Origin: Burkholderiaceae bacterium
GTDB taxonomy: Bacteria; Pseudomonadota; Gammaproteobacteria; Burkholderiales; Burkholderiaceae_B
Length of the DNA: 64,000 nucleotides
Direction of reading: 5' to 3'
NCBI GenBank assembly: GCA_004322135.1
Contig: SCSG01000003.1
Location: 116,568-180,567, forward strand
Every line of letters starts with the position of its first letter. Position 1 is the stretch's first letter. This document shows positions 27,381 to 37,755 of this stretch, in pieces. The notes below the pieces were generated by a model. The model was given only the letters and a program-made list of their open reading frames with translations, was not told the origin of the DNA and made no database searches. A program made the translations under genes and the position numbers.

Positions 27381-28898
27381 TTACCGCAGCAGCGACAATA
27401 CGGTTTGCGGAACTTGGTTGGCCTGCGCCAGAACCGCCGTACCTGCCTGCTGCAGGATTTGGGCACGCGTCATGTTCGAAACTTCGACCGCGTAGTCGGC
27501 GTCTTCGATACGTGAACGAGCTGACGACAGGTTGGTTACGGTGTTGTTCAGGTTGGCAATGGTGGATTCGAAGCGGTTTTGAACAGCACCAAGTTGGCTG
27601 CGCATGCCATCGACGTTGGCGAGTGCGGCGTCAATCGCCTGGAGTGCATCGGGGTTCAACTGCTTGCCCGCCGTGACCGTGCCATCGGAGGCGATATTGG
27701 CGGTGTAGTAGACGTCGCCGCTATCGTTCTTGCCTTTGATCACGTAACCGCCACCCGTAAGTGCGTGCAGGGTGGGGTCTGAACCGAAGGTTTTCGAGTC
27801 CAGCCCGCTGAGATTGGCCGTGACGTTTGCTGTTGGGAATTGATTGGTCGTCAAGACTTCCGACAAGGCAGAGGCTGCCGTTGTTGCCGTGCCCGAGCTG
27901 GCATAGCTGACTTTGCCGGTGCTGGCGTCGAATGAGGCTGTGTAAGTAGTGCTGCCGCCATCCAGCGATACATAGAAACTACCACTTTGGTCAATGTAGA
28001 TCTTGGCTGTGGCGGCCGGGTTGGAGTCGGTCGGCGTGACATCGCCCGCGCTGACGGTAACGCTGCCACCAACTGCGATTTGTGTGGTGCTGGAGGCTAC
28101 AGTAACTGAAGCGGACGCAACACCTGCGGCGGAGCTGGCTGAACTGAATTCCAGGCTTCCTGTCGTATTGTCGTAACCCGTGACGGCATAGTAGCTGGAG
28201 CCGTCCTTGGAAACGTATAGCTGGTTGGCGTCGGTGTTGCTGACATAGACTTTCCAGGTGGCGCTGGAAGATGTGTCGGATGCTGTCAGCGTAATTGGGG
28301 CTTTCGGCGTTGCGTCTGTAGGCGCTGCCGTTGTCACCGTATCGCCGACGGTGGAAAGATCCAGGCCTGCGTTGGTGGCGTTCAGGTTACCCAGGCCCAA
28401 GGTGCCCGAAGTGATCTGCTGCAGCTTGATGGAAATGGTTTCGTTGTCGTTGGCGCCTACCTGGATTGTCAGGTTGTTGTCTTGGGAAAGAACCTTGACG
28501 CCGTTGAATTGTGTTTGGGCCGACACGCGGTCGATTTCACCCAGGCGCTGCGTGATTTCGTCCTGAATTGACTTCAGGTCGGATGCCGAATTGGTACCGT
28601 TGGCAGCCTGTACCGACAGCTCGCGAATACGCTGGAGGTTGTTGTTGATTTCGTTCAACGACCCTTCAGTCGTCTGCGCGATCGAAATGCCATCGTTCGC
28701 GTTGCGCGTGGCTTGCGTCAGGCCATTGATGTTGGCGGTGAATCGGTTGGCAATAGCCTGCCCGGCGGCGTCGTCTTTGGCGCTGTTGATGCGCATGCCG
28801 GACGACAGGCGCTCAATAGCGGTGCCCAGAGCCGACTGGGACTTGTTCAAGTTGCCTTGAGCAATCAGGGACAGCGTGTTGGTGTTGATAACAGCCAT
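27381..28898 (-). CDS. fliC: flagellin
   Basis: Filament subunit of the flagellum, exported by the flagellar type III system. It has 505 residues. The N-terminal D0/D1 region ([20 protein letters not shown] to about 170) and C-terminal D1/D0 region ([20 protein letters not shown], ending VLSLLR) are typical of betaproteobacterial flagellins. The middle (about 180-400) is variable and very rich in Ser, Thr and Ala, giving many possible O-glycosylation sites. AGGAG is placed five or six bases before ATG. It has a sigma-28 promoter, a 5' leader hairpin and its own terminator. The gene next in line is a GT41 transferase. Confidence 0.97.
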   Translation of the reverse strand: MAVINTNTLSLIAQGNLNKSQSALGTAIERLSSGMRINSAKDDAAGQAIANRFTANINGLTQATRNANDGISIAQTTEGSLNEINNNLQRIRELSVQAANGTNSASDLKSIQDEITQRLGEIDRVSAQTQFNGVKVLSQDNNLTIQVGANDNETISIKLQQITSGTLGLGNLNATNAGLDLSTVGDTVTTAAPTDATPKAPITLTASDTSSSATWKVYVSNTDANQLYVSKDGSSYYAVTGYDNTTGSLEFSSASSAAGVASASVTVASSTTQIAVGGSVTVSAGDVTPTDSNPAATAKIYIDQSGSFYVSLDGGSTTYTASFDASTGKVSYASSGTATTAASALSEVLTTNQFPTANVTANLSGLDSKTFGSDPTLHALTGGGYVIKGKNDSGDVYYTANIASDGTVTAGKQLNPDALQAIDAALANVDGMRSQLGAVQNRFESTIANLNNTVTNLSSARSRIEDADYAVEVSNMTRAQILQQAGTAVLAQANQVPQTVLSLLR

Positions 28899-28923
28899 GA
28901 ATGACTCCTAGGAGAATAAATAC

Positions 28924-28940
28924 GGCGAAACACTTTCGCC
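28924..28940 (-). promoter_or_regulatory. hairpin in the fliC leader
   Basis: A perfect 7-bp inverted repeat (GGCGAAA / TTTCGCC) with a 3-base loop ends 25 bases before the fliC start codon, just upstream of its ribosome site. In the mRNA it would form a small stem that could stabilise the message or tune translation. Confidence 0.5.
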
Positions 28941-29031
28941 ACTGTTTGCCAAGAAGGCCAGAGCTGGAGACGGTATGCCGAAAAGGGACACTTATTTGTA
29001 ACCAAACCCAAGTTCTTCCTGCTCAGTCGCA

Positions 29032-29058
29032 TTAACGGTCGCACGTGAGATTACTTTA
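29032..29058 (-). promoter_or_regulatory. sigma-28 (FliA) promoter of fliC
   Basis: On the minus strand TAAAGTAA, 11 bases, then ACCGTTAA. The FliA consensus is TAAAGTTT-N11-GCCGATAA, so 12 of 16 bases match with exact spacing. Transcription would begin near 29024, leaving a leader of about 125 bases. No better candidate is seen in the 240-base gap to the divergent ddh gene. Confidence 0.75.
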
Positions 29059-29145
29059 GGAAATCAAGGGATGAGACGGGAAATGGTGTCTTTGTGCCTT
29101 AAAATTGCCGCGTCGAAGACGAGATAAGGATGGTGAGACTTGGGT

Positions 29146-30132
29146 ATGAGCGCGAAAATAAGAATTGGTATTGTGGGTTACGGCAACCTGGGGCGGGGGG
29201 TTGAGGCTGCCTTGGCGCAAAACTCCGATATGGAGTTGGCAGCTGTATTTACTCGGCGTGACCCGTCTACGGTGAAACGGCGGACCGCTGGCGCCGCCAC
29301 GCACCCAATCGCCGCGGTCGACCGCTACGTGGGGCATATTGATGTATTGATTTTGTGCGGTGGATCAAAAGGCGACCTGCCGGAGCAGGGGCCGGCATTG
29401 GCTGCGCTTTTCAATACGGTGGATAGCTTCGATACGCACGCCAGAATTCCTGAATATTTCAATGCGGTGCATGAGTCCGCTGCGGCGGCCGGTCATACGG
29501 CGTTAATTTCCATAGGTTGGGACCCGGGCCTCTTTTCCTTGAATCGATTGCTGGGTGAGGTGGTGTTGCCGCAAGGCGCAACCTATACCTTTTGGGGTAA
29601 AGGGCTTAGTCAGGGGCATTCGGATGCGCTACGGCGGGTTCGCGGTGTGAAGGGCGCGGTACAGTACACGGTGCCCGTGTCGACGGCAGTGGAAAGCGTG
29701 CGCCGTGGTGCGCAGCCGCAATTGTCCACGCGTGATAAGCATACACGCGAGTGCTTTGTGGTGCTGGACGACGGCGCGGACGCGCAAGAGGTCAGGCAGG
29801 CAATTGTGACAATGCCGGATTACTTTGCCGATTACGATACGACCGTCAACTTTATTACGGAAGAAGTGCTTAAGCGTGACCACACCGCCATGCCGCACGG
29901 CGGGTTTGTGATTCGCAGCGGCAAGACGGGTACAGGTAGCGAGCAGGTGGTGGAATACTCGTTAAAGCTGGCCAGCAACCCTGAATTCACAGCCAGCGTT
30001 CTGGTTGCCTATGCCCGCGCGGCGTATCGTCTGAATCAGCTGGGGCAGACAGGCGCCAAAACGGTGCTGGACGTGCCGCCAGGCATGCTTTCGCCAAAAA
30101 GCGCGGCGGAACTGCGCAAGGAACTGCTGTAG
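29146..30132 (+). CDS. ddh: meso-diaminopimelate D-dehydrogenase
   Basis: NADPH-dependent enzyme that makes meso-diaminopimelate from tetrahydrodipicolinate and ammonia in one step, the short branch of lysine and peptidoglycan synthesis. It has 328 residues, the family length (about 320-326). The cofactor fold is IRIGIVGYGNLGRGVEAAL; DVLILCGGS and ISIGWDPGLFS belong to the substrate side. ATG 29146 is preferred to a TTG six bases upstream. It is divergent from fliC and ends five bases from pobA, with no functional link to either. Confidence 0.93.
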   Translation: MSAKIRIGIVGYGNLGRGVEAALAQNSDMELAAVFTRRDPSTVKRRTAGAATHPIAAVDRYVGHIDVLILCGGSKGDLPEQGPALAALFNTVDSFDTHARIPEYFNAVHESAAAAGHTALISIGWDPGLFSLNRLLGEVVLPQGATYTFWGKGLSQGHSDALRRVRGVKGAVQYTVPVSTAVESVRRGAQPQLSTRDKHTRECFVVLDDGADAQEVRQAIVTMPDYFADYDTTVNFITEEVLKRDHTAMPHGGFVIRSGKTGTGSEQVVEYSLKLASNPEFTASVLVAYARAAYRLNQLGQTGAKTVLDVPPGMLSPKSAAELRKELL

Positions 30133-30136
30133 GCGT

Positions 30137-31339
<1,203 letters not shown>

Positions 31340-31405
31340 TTAGCATGGCGGCGGTAAAAAAGACCCTGCCGTGTTTTGCGCGTTTGGCGTGCAGTAATCG
31401 TTTCT

Positions 31406-31473
31406 ACTATAGTGCGTCCAATTGCACAGTTTTGGAATGGATAAATAGGTACAATAGTTGCACTTTTCGAATG
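31406..31473. promoter_or_regulatory. pobA-pobR control region with paired half-sites
   Basis: Two direct repeats face each other in series: TTGCACAGTTTTGGAATG (31422-31439) and TTGCACTTTTCGAATG (31458-31473), starts 36 bases apart. Direct repeats are what AraC-type proteins bind. A good pobA -10 (TATAGT on the minus strand, 31406-31411) lies beside them with a poor -35, which fits activation by PobR. Binding is inferred. Confidence 0.55.
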
Positions 31474-31596
31474 TCTTTTACGCGTTGGTATGGGAAGGCT
31501 CATGAATGGCCTGGGCGATAAGTCGGCACCGGTATGACATCTTGCATTATTGGTGCGTTGCAATAAAGGGTCGGACGCGATTGAACAGGAGGTTTC

Positions 31597-32496
31597 ATGG
31601 CGGTGGTCAGCAGCGTTGCTCGCGTCCCAATCTACAAGTTGTACGGCGAGCGTGAGCAGTGGCCAACGCCCGACATGGTGCATTGCGAATCGATCGCCGA
31701 TCGCAGTAAATTGCACGATTGGAAAATCAAGCCGCATCAGCATCATGGACTGGCCCAGATCTTGTATTTGCGCGGCGGCCTCGCGCGGGTGTGTCTTGAC
31801 AGCCAGTACTTTGACATGCGTCCGGGGCATATCGTCATTGTGCCGCAAATGTGCGTGCATGGGTTCCGGTTTGCGCCCAACGCGGTCGGCCACGTGGTGA
31901 CGCTCGCCTACCCGTTGCTGGACAGGTTGGTGCAGGAGATCGGTGATTCGCAGGTCACGCCATCGGTTCCTCGCATCTACTATGTCGACGATTCGGACGA
32001 TGCGGCGAAGCTGGATATGGCCTTTGGCTCGCTGCATGCCGAGTACGTGGGCAATGGCGCGCATCGCGGTCGCCTGATGGAGTCCATGCTGGTTGCCATC
32101 CTTATTTGGCTGAGCCGTCACGACGCCTACGCCAGCGGCGGGCCGGCCCGCGAACGAGACAGGGGCCACCAGTATTTTCATCGTTTCTGCCAGTTGATCG
32201 AAAAGGACTATGCGGCGCAGTATTCAGTGGACCACTATGCGAAACGCATCGGCATCACCGCCGCTTATCTGAACGTGTTGTGTCGCCAGTATGTGGATCA
32301 GTCGGCACTGGAACTGATTCATCAGCGTGTGGTGCTGGCGGCCAAGCGCAACCTGGTTTATACCTCCATGACGATAAGCGTTGTATCGTACATGCTTGGG
32401 TTTTCCGATCCGGCGTACTTCACGCGTTTTTTCAAACGCCAGGTGGGCCTTTCCCCAAGGGAATTTCGCCGGCAGGCCGCGAAGCTGCTTGAATAG
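31597..32496 (+). CDS. pobR: AraC-family activator of pobA
   Basis: A 299-residue regulator with an N-terminal cupin-like effector domain (HQHHGLAQILYLRGG near residue 45) and a C-terminal AraC double helix-turn-helix (AKRIGITAAYLNVLCRQY and TISVVSYMLGFSDPAYFTRFFKR). This is the AraC-type PobR found in Pseudomonas and betaproteobacteria, not the IclR-type PobR of Acinetobacter. AGGAGGT is placed five bases before the ATG. It is divergent from pobA. Likely effector: 4-hydroxybenzoate. Confidence 0.93.
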   Translation: MAVVSSVARVPIYKLYGEREQWPTPDMVHCESIADRSKLHDWKIKPHQHHGLAQILYLRGGLARVCLDSQYFDMRPGHIVIVPQMCVHGFRFAPNAVGHVVTLAYPLLDRLVQEIGDSQVTPSVPRIYYVDDSDDAAKLDMAFGSLHAEYVGNGAHRGRLMESMLVAILIWLSRHDAYASGGPARERDRGHQYFHRFCQLIEKDYAAQYSVDHYAKRIGITAAYLNVLCRQYVDQSALELIHQRVVLAAKRNLVYTSMTISVVSYMLGFSDPAYFTRFFKRQVGLSPREFRRQAAKLLE

Positions 32497-32505
32497 TCCT
32501 TCATT

Positions 32506-32531
32506 ATTGGCTTGCTGGGCGGCAAGCCAAT
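32506..32531 (+). terminator. hairpin after pobR
   Basis: A perfect 10-bp stem (ATTGGCTTGC / GCAAGCCAAT) with a 6-base loop begins nine bases past the pobR stop. No T-run follows, so it is only terminator-like. The downstream dioxygenase gene is convergent, so termination here makes sense. Confidence 0.45.
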
Positions 32532-32684
32532 TGGCGATGTGCGTGGGACGGCTTGGGTACGTGTCGCGTGAAGGTGCAAGGCGACGGGCGAAATGACCCG
32601 AACATGAAAGAGCCTGCCGAACGATGCCTCGCCCGGCAGGCCGTGGCTGACGCCGCGTCAGCCGTTCTTTGTGGCTGCGCCTGA

Positions 32685-33653
32685 TCAGGCGTTGGCAGCT
32701 TCTTTTGTTTCGAAGTTGACGACGAAATCTTCGGGCACGTCGGGGCCCCATACATAGAACGAATCTTCAGCCGGGTAATCCCCCGACGGCCAGTCCAGCG
32801 TAGAGGGAATGTAGTCGATATCGAACGAATATTCGGCGTAGCTGCCCCAGGGGTCGCGCACGTAACGAAAGTAGTTCGAGCCCAGTACGTGGCGGCCGAC
32901 GCCCCAGCCCTTGGTGTAGCCGGCCTTGCTCATTTGCTGTGCGCCCAGTCCCACTTCGTCGAACGAACGCACGTCCCAGCTGCTGTGGTGCAGGCCGTAT
33001 CCGTCCGACTTGAAGATGGCGATCAGGTGATGGTCGCTTCCGTGCGGCGTGTGGATGAAGGCGATGAACGAATCGGAACGGTCAGAAAGGCGCAACCCCA
33101 AAACATCGGTATAGAACTTCAGGGTGCTGGCCACGTCCGCGGTGTACATAAGAATGTGTGACAGGCGCCGCGGCCGGGTCTGCTTGGCCTGATTGCGTTG
33201 TGGAGCACGCCCGCGCGGGCTTTGTTCGGGGGGAAACTCACGATCACTCTTGACGCTGGGCGAGCATTTTTCGGCTACGACCAATTGCTGCGGCATGTTG
33301 TCAGGCCCCTGGAACCAGAGGCCGTCTTCTCCGGTGGCCAATTCGGGCCGCGCAATGCGCGGTATGTTCAGCTTGTTGAAGTGGGCCTCGAAGGCGGCGA
33401 GGTCGCGGGCGTCGATGCCCCACGTTACCCACTGCAGCCGTTTGGCGTGTGCGCCAGGCAGGATGCGAGCCCAGCGATGTGGGTTGCCGAAGGTATACAG
33501 AGCAAGCCCGTTTCCTTCGTGGCGCACGTCCAGCCCAAACGTGGTGTAAAAGCGCTCGGCCTCGTTCAGGTCGGGTACGCTGTATACGAATTCGTGCACA
33601 GAATGCACAGCCAGCACGCCTTCGCGACGGGAGGCTGGGGTGGTGTTCGGCAT
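32685..33653 (-). CDS. extradiol ring-cleavage dioxygenase (VOC fold)
   Basis: A 322-residue protein with two glyoxalase/VOC domains (VHEFVYSVPDLNEAERFYTT near 18 and LSHILMYTADVASTLKFYT near 160), the fold of type I extradiol dioxygenases. The second domain carries the iron ligands His (LSHIL), His (YGLHHSSWD) and Glu (GSYAEYSFD). It should open a catecholic ring next to the hydroxyls. ATG 33653 is preferred (GGAGAAC and AAGGAC upstream); GTG 33668 would add five residues. It is the last gene of a four-gene run with a FAH-family hydrolase, a binding protein and a flavin monooxygenase. The substrate is unknown. Confidence 0.85.
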   Translation of the reverse strand: MPNTTPASRREGVLAVHSVHEFVYSVPDLNEAERFYTTFGLDVRHEGNGLALYTFGNPHRWARILPGAHAKRLQWVTWGIDARDLAAFEAHFNKLNIPRIARPELATGEDGLWFQGPDNMPQQLVVAEKCSPSVKSDREFPPEQSPRGRAPQRNQAKQTRPRRLSHILMYTADVASTLKFYTDVLGLRLSDRSDSFIAFIHTPHGSDHHLIAIFKSDGYGLHHSSWDVRSFDEVGLGAQQMSKAGYTKGWGVGRHVLGSNYFRYVRDPWGSYAEYSFDIDYIPSTLDWPSGDYPAEDSFYVWGPDVPEDFVVNFETKEAANA

Positions 33654-33773
33654 GTCCTTGTTCTCCACTGTTCTACAAAAACCCAGCCCCTGCGCCGATT
33701 TGGCCCGAGGGGCTGAATTCAGGAACGTCAGCCCCCTGATCGATCGGCTGTAGAGTTGGCTGAGATGTCCGGT

Positions 33774-34610
33774 TTATACGACCTTTTGTGTTTGTGTACC
33801 GAGCTTGTCGATACGCAGGGTAACGATATCGCCTTTTTTCAGGAATTGCTGGGGTTTCATACCCAGACCGACGCCTGAAGGGGTTCCGGTGAAAACTACG
33901 TCGCCGGGCAAGAGAGTCATGAATTGGCTAAGGTACGAAACCAGCTTCGCGACCGGGAAGATCATGTCGCCCGTGTTGCTGTGCTGTCTGGTCTTGCCAT
34001 TGACCTTGAGTTCCATTTCAAGCGTTTGCGGGTTGGGGAGTTCGTCAGCGGTGAGTAGCCACGGGCCAATGGGGCCGAATGTGTCGAAGCTTTTGCCTTT
34101 GGTCCACTGGCCGCTGCGTTTGACTTGCCAGTTGCGTTCGGAAACGTCGTTTGCCAGGCAGTAGCCGGCAACATACTTCAGCGCGTTCTTTTCACTGACT
34201 TTGCGAGCGGTGCTGCCGATGACCAGACCCAGTTCGATTTCCCAGTCGGTTTCCTTGGACTTTGGCGGCATGACGATGTCGTCGTTCGGGCCGCTAAGGC
34301 AGGTAACTGCCTTGTTGAAGACAACGGGTTCTTTGGGAATGGCCAGGCCAGCCTCGGCGGCATGGGCGCGGTAGTTCAGGCCAATGGCCAAAACCTGGCG
34401 CGTTCCGGCCACCGGCACGCCCAGGCGCACCTTTTTGTTGACGATGGGGAGTGCTTCCAGGTTGACGGCTGTCAGCGCCTTCAGGCGTTCTGGAGCGAGA
34501 AATTCGGGGGTCAGGTCGGGGACCAGTAGCGAGAGGTCGCGGATATTTCCCTTGGCATCAAGTGCGCCGAGCTTTTCCTCGCCCATGGCGCCATAACGAA
34601 GTAGTTTCAC
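33774..34610 (-). CDS. fumarylacetoacetate hydrolase family protein
   Basis: A 278-residue member of the FAH family, whose enzymes hydrolyse or decarboxylate acylpyruvate-type ring-cleavage products. The core FAIGLNYRAHAAEAGL-like segment (about 80), CLSGPNDDIVMP, then DWEIELGLVIG with the metal-binding acids and VFTGTPSGVG near 240 are all present. I choose GTG 34610, six bases after TGGAGT; an open TTG frame eight codons longer is less likely. It sits between the extradiol dioxygenase and a periplasmic binding protein on one strand, so it probably acts on the ring-cleavage product. Confidence 0.88.
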   Translation of the reverse strand: MKLLRYGAMGEEKLGALDAKGNIRDLSLLVPDLTPEFLAPERLKALTAVNLEALPIVNKKVRLGVPVAGTRQVLAIGLNYRAHAAEAGLAIPKEPVVFNKAVTCLSGPNDDIVMPPKSKETDWEIELGLVIGSTARKVSEKNALKYVAGYCLANDVSERNWQVKRSGQWTKGKSFDTFGPIGPWLLTADELPNPQTLEMELKVNGKTRQHSNTGDMIFPVAKLVSYLSQFMTLLPGDVVFTGTPSGVGLGMKPQQFLKKGDIVTLRIDKLGTQTQKVV

Positions 34611-34751
34611 ATTAACTCCAGTTTGTGGTGACAAATTGCTAAATAATTATATTGTGCCCGATTATTGTACGGATGGCGCAACGCGACCAGCAATATTATT
34701 GCTGGTCGCGCGGCAAAGCCGACTATTTTTGGTGGGTGCGCACCGTGAATG

Positions 34752-35939
34752 TTACCGCGCGATGTTTTGCTTTGCGACAGGGTTTTTGTAGTTGACGAGC
34801 GAATTGTCAATTTCAACATTCTGCAGTTTGCCATCCACGCGTTCCACCTTGCGTATATAAATGGTTTGGGTGATGTCACGCGTTTTGGGGTCGATGGTAA
34901 TGGGGCCGCGCGGGCTTATGAACGACATGCCTCGAATCGCTGTCATGAATTTGTCGGCTGATGCATCACCGTGGGTTTGTTCAAGAGCCTTGTCGATGAG
35001 ATGCATGCCATCGTAGCCAGCGACCGCCATGAAATTGGGGCGTTCTTTGGGATACGCCTTGTAGAAGGCCGTTGTGAAGGCCTTGTTTTCGGGCGAGTCG
35101 TGTGCTTCGGAATAATGGTGCGCGGTAATGACCCCGATCGCGTTGTCGCCGATGGCGTCGATGCTGTCCTCGCTTGTCAGATCACCCGTGGCGATAATCT
35201 TGATCCCGTCGGCGGCCAGGCCGCGTTCCTTGAAGCCCTTGAAGAATGCGACGGGTTGTTCACCCGCCGGAAGGAAAAGAAATACGGCATCCGGCTTCAG
35301 ATTACGGATGCGTATCAGGAACGGGCCGAAGTCCGGGTTCTTGAGTGGTATACGTATGGCATCAAGCACCTTGCCACCGGCCGCCACAAAGCTCTTGGTG
35401 AAATATTGTTCCGCGTCATGGCCTGGCCCGAAGTCGGCCACGACCGTCACGATTTTTTTCAGGTTGTTCTTGACCGCCCAGGGGCCCAGCGGCACGGTGT
35501 ACTGCGCCACGGCGGCTGACACACGGGTAATGTACGGAGACTTCTCGGTCAGGTCAGAGGTTCCCGCATTCATGACAATCATGGGCTTCTTGGCGCTGGT
35601 GGCCACGGGCGCGGCGGCCAGTGCTTCCGGCGTCATGGCAAAGCCGGCCAGAAGGTCCACGTTGTCGCGTACGACAAGTTCCTGGGTGACGCGCCGGCTT
35701 ATTTCGGGTGCTGTGCCAGTGTCGTCCTTGACCGTCATGACGACCTTGCGTCCGCCAAGCATGTTGTTGTGTTGCCGCAGGTAAAGGTTGATGCCGTTTT
35801 CAATATTGTGCCCATAGGGGGCAAAGGGTCCGGACATGGGAAGCACCAGGCCGATCTTCAGGTCTGGTTCGGCCGCGAATGAGGTGGAAGCGGCTGCCAG
35901 GCCCAGGGTTAAAGCGGTCAGAATGCGAGTAACTTTCAT
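34752..35939 (-). CDS. Liv-type ABC binding protein, orphan, copy 1
   Basis: Periplasmic receptor of the branched-chain amino acid / aromatic acid type (Peripla_BP_6). A 22-residue signal peptide (MKVTRILTALTLGLAAASTS...) is cut near SFAAEP. It has 395 residues; ATG 35939 has GGAG six bases before it, and the much longer open frame upstream only re-reads the monooxygenase gene. It is closely similar to the protein at 44360-45526 along its whole length (shared VVADFGPGHDAE, RGPITIDPKTRDI and others). No permease or ATPase genes are near. Place in the operon suggests that it binds an aromatic acid for uptake. Confidence 0.88.
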   Translation of the reverse strand: MKVTRILTALTLGLAAASTSFAAEPDLKIGLVLPMSGPFAPYGHNIENGINLYLRQHNNMLGGRKVVMTVKDDTGTAPEISRRVTQELVVRDNVDLLAGFAMTPEALAAAPVATSAKKPMIVMNAGTSDLTEKSPYITRVSAAVAQYTVPLGPWAVKNNLKKIVTVVADFGPGHDAEQYFTKSFVAAGGKVLDAIRIPLKNPDFGPFLIRIRNLKPDAVFLFLPAGEQPVAFFKGFKERGLAADGIKIIATGDLTSEDSIDAIGDNAIGVITAHHYSEAHDSPENKAFTTAFYKAYPKERPNFMAVAGYDGMHLIDKALEQTHGDASADKFMTAIRGMSFISPRGPITIDPKTRDITQTIYIRKVERVDGKLQNVEIDNSLVNYKNPVAKQNIAR

Positions 35940-35964
35940 TGTTGTCTCCATGTGATCCAAAAAA

Positions 35965-37617
35965 TTAATGTCTTTCAACGACACCAAGCGATTTGTCCAG
36001 CGCGCGGCCCAATTCAGGGCCGGCCTGATTGCCACGCCAGGCGATGTGCTGATCGGGGCGTACCAGTATGTAGTCTGCTTCGTAAAGGTCGCGAGCCTCG
36101 TCCGAGGCAATGGCCACGCTGGTAACTGGGTAACTTGCCGACACGTCGGCCAGCTTGGGGGCGGGGTCGCGCGCGGCGCTGCCAAGGCGTAGCAGCGTAA
36201 AGCCGCAGCCGAAGTGGTCATATAGCGATGAGCCATCGCTCAACCAGACGTGGGGAGCACGATGCCCAGGACGGCCAACCGGCAAATACAGGTTGGCCGT
36301 GTCGGGTGGAGGCGCGCTGGCCTCGGTGCAGACCAGCGGCGAGCCTTCGTAGCGTGTGCCGAGCTGCAAGCCGGGGATCACGAATTCTTTGTGGGCGTGG
36401 AAATTAAGATGTGAGCCAACACACTGCCGCGCCGCGCGACCCGAAGCGCTGTCGTCTTCCAGCGCCTCGGGTAAGCGCACATAACCGATGCTGTCGGCGA
36501 ATTGCCGGGCGAATTCAGTGTTGCGGGCAGCGACTGGCTTGCGTTCGGCCTCATAGCTTTCAGCCAGGCCGTCTCCACTGGCGCCTTTGACCATGGCTTC
36601 GAGCTTCCACGCAAGGTTGGCAGCGTCTTCAATGCCGGTGTTGTAGCCCATGCCGCCCGTGGGGGTGAAGAGGTGGGCCGAGTCGCCTGCCAGGAATATC
36701 CGGCCCTGCCACATTTTTTCGGCGACCAGGGCGAAGCCGGCCGTCCAGGTCGTGCTGCTGATGAGATGGAATGGCACGTCGGCGCCGATGGCTGTGGCAA
36801 TACGGTGGCCGACATCATGGTCGCTGGGCTGAATGTCACCCTGCAACTGGATATTGATGATGAAGTTTCCCTTACCATCCACTGCGATGACCAGGGATCG
36901 TTGCTCGTGATTCAGCGTCCAGTATTGCCAGGCGCGGCCGCCCTTGATGGCCGAGTAGAGCGTGGGTGCGCTGAAATAGGTGGCCGCCATGCGTCCGCCC
37001 ATGAATTCGCGCTTTGCCCCGCTTGATCCCGAGTAGTGCAGGCCCGTCAGGTTTCGAACCGTGCTGCGTGGACCGTCGCAGCCCACGAGATATCTGGACG
37101 TGCAGGTGGTGGTGCTTCCGTCGGTGGTTGTTGCGACCGTTGCTGTGACTGAATTACCGTCTTGTACCAGGTCCTGCACGCTGCAGTTGTACTTCACGTC
37201 GACTGATGGGTAGTTTTTAGTGGCGTTGAGGAGAGCGGGCTCGATATAAAGCTGGGAACAGCGGTGCGGCAGTTCCGGTGTGGGCCACAGGAATTCGTAA
37301 TCCCTGACCTTTGAGACGGCATTGTCGGAACTTGGCTGTGCGAGTCGTGCGAGCTCGTGTTGCGACAGGCGCGTGTAATACGCGACGTCCGTGGCGTGGT
37401 CGCCTGGCAGCCCGAGGCTGCGCACTTCTTTCGAGATGCCCAGGCGGCGAAAGTGCTCCATCGTGCGCGCACTGTTGGCGTTGGCGGCGGGGTGCGTACA
37501 GGTTCCGGCCTTATCGTCAAACACCTTTACGGACATACCGCGCATGCCCAGTTCAGTCGCCAAAAACAGCCCGACCGGGCCGGCCCCCACAATTATTATG
37601 TCGCAATCGTACGCCAT
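35965..37617 (-). CDS. FAD-dependent aromatic monooxygenase (PheA/MhpA class)
   Basis: A 550-residue group A flavin hydroxylase with GAGPVGLFLATEL at the N-terminus, VGCDGPRSTVR near 182 and GDSAHLFTPTGGMGYNTGIED near 300, and a thioredoxin-like C-terminal part without catalytic function. The long form with the C-terminal domain is that of phenol, 3-hydroxyphenylpropionate and chlorophenol hydroxylases. It is the first gene of the run monooxygenase, binding protein, FAH hydrolase, extradiol dioxygenase. It is divergent from a LysR regulator. The combined order suggests hydroxylation then meta-cleavage of an unknown aromatic acid. Confidence 0.9.
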   Translation of the reverse strand: MAYDCDIIIVGAGPVGLFLATELGMRGMSVKVFDDKAGTCTHPAANANSARTMEHFRRLGISKEVRSLGLPGDHATDVAYYTRLSQHELARLAQPSSDNAVSKVRDYEFLWPTPELPHRCSQLYIEPALLNATKNYPSVDVKYNCSVQDLVQDGNSVTATVATTTDGSTTTCTSRYLVGCDGPRSTVRNLTGLHYSGSSGAKREFMGGRMAATYFSAPTLYSAIKGGRAWQYWTLNHEQRSLVIAVDGKGNFIINIQLQGDIQPSDHDVGHRIATAIGADVPFHLISSTTWTAGFALVAEKMWQGRIFLAGDSAHLFTPTGGMGYNTGIEDAANLAWKLEAMVKGASGDGLAESYEAERKPVAARNTEFARQFADSIGYVRLPEALEDDSASGRAARQCVGSHLNFHAHKEFVIPGLQLGTRYEGSPLVCTEASAPPPDTANLYLPVGRPGHRAPHVWLSDGSSLYDHFGCGFTLLRLGSAARDPAPKLADVSASYPVTSVAIASDEARDLYEADYILVRPDQHIAWRGNQAGPELGRALDKSLGVVERH

Positions 37618-37755
37618 GCTGTCTTCCTACAAACGCCGCCAGTTTGTCGATCTGTCATTGGCGAAATCGCGCATGGCGTTCCTTCTTTTCGTGGATGTGT
37701 AATCTTCCGCTTGTGAGTCGTCAGTGTGCGTGTTGTCACTCCATGTGTCTATATA

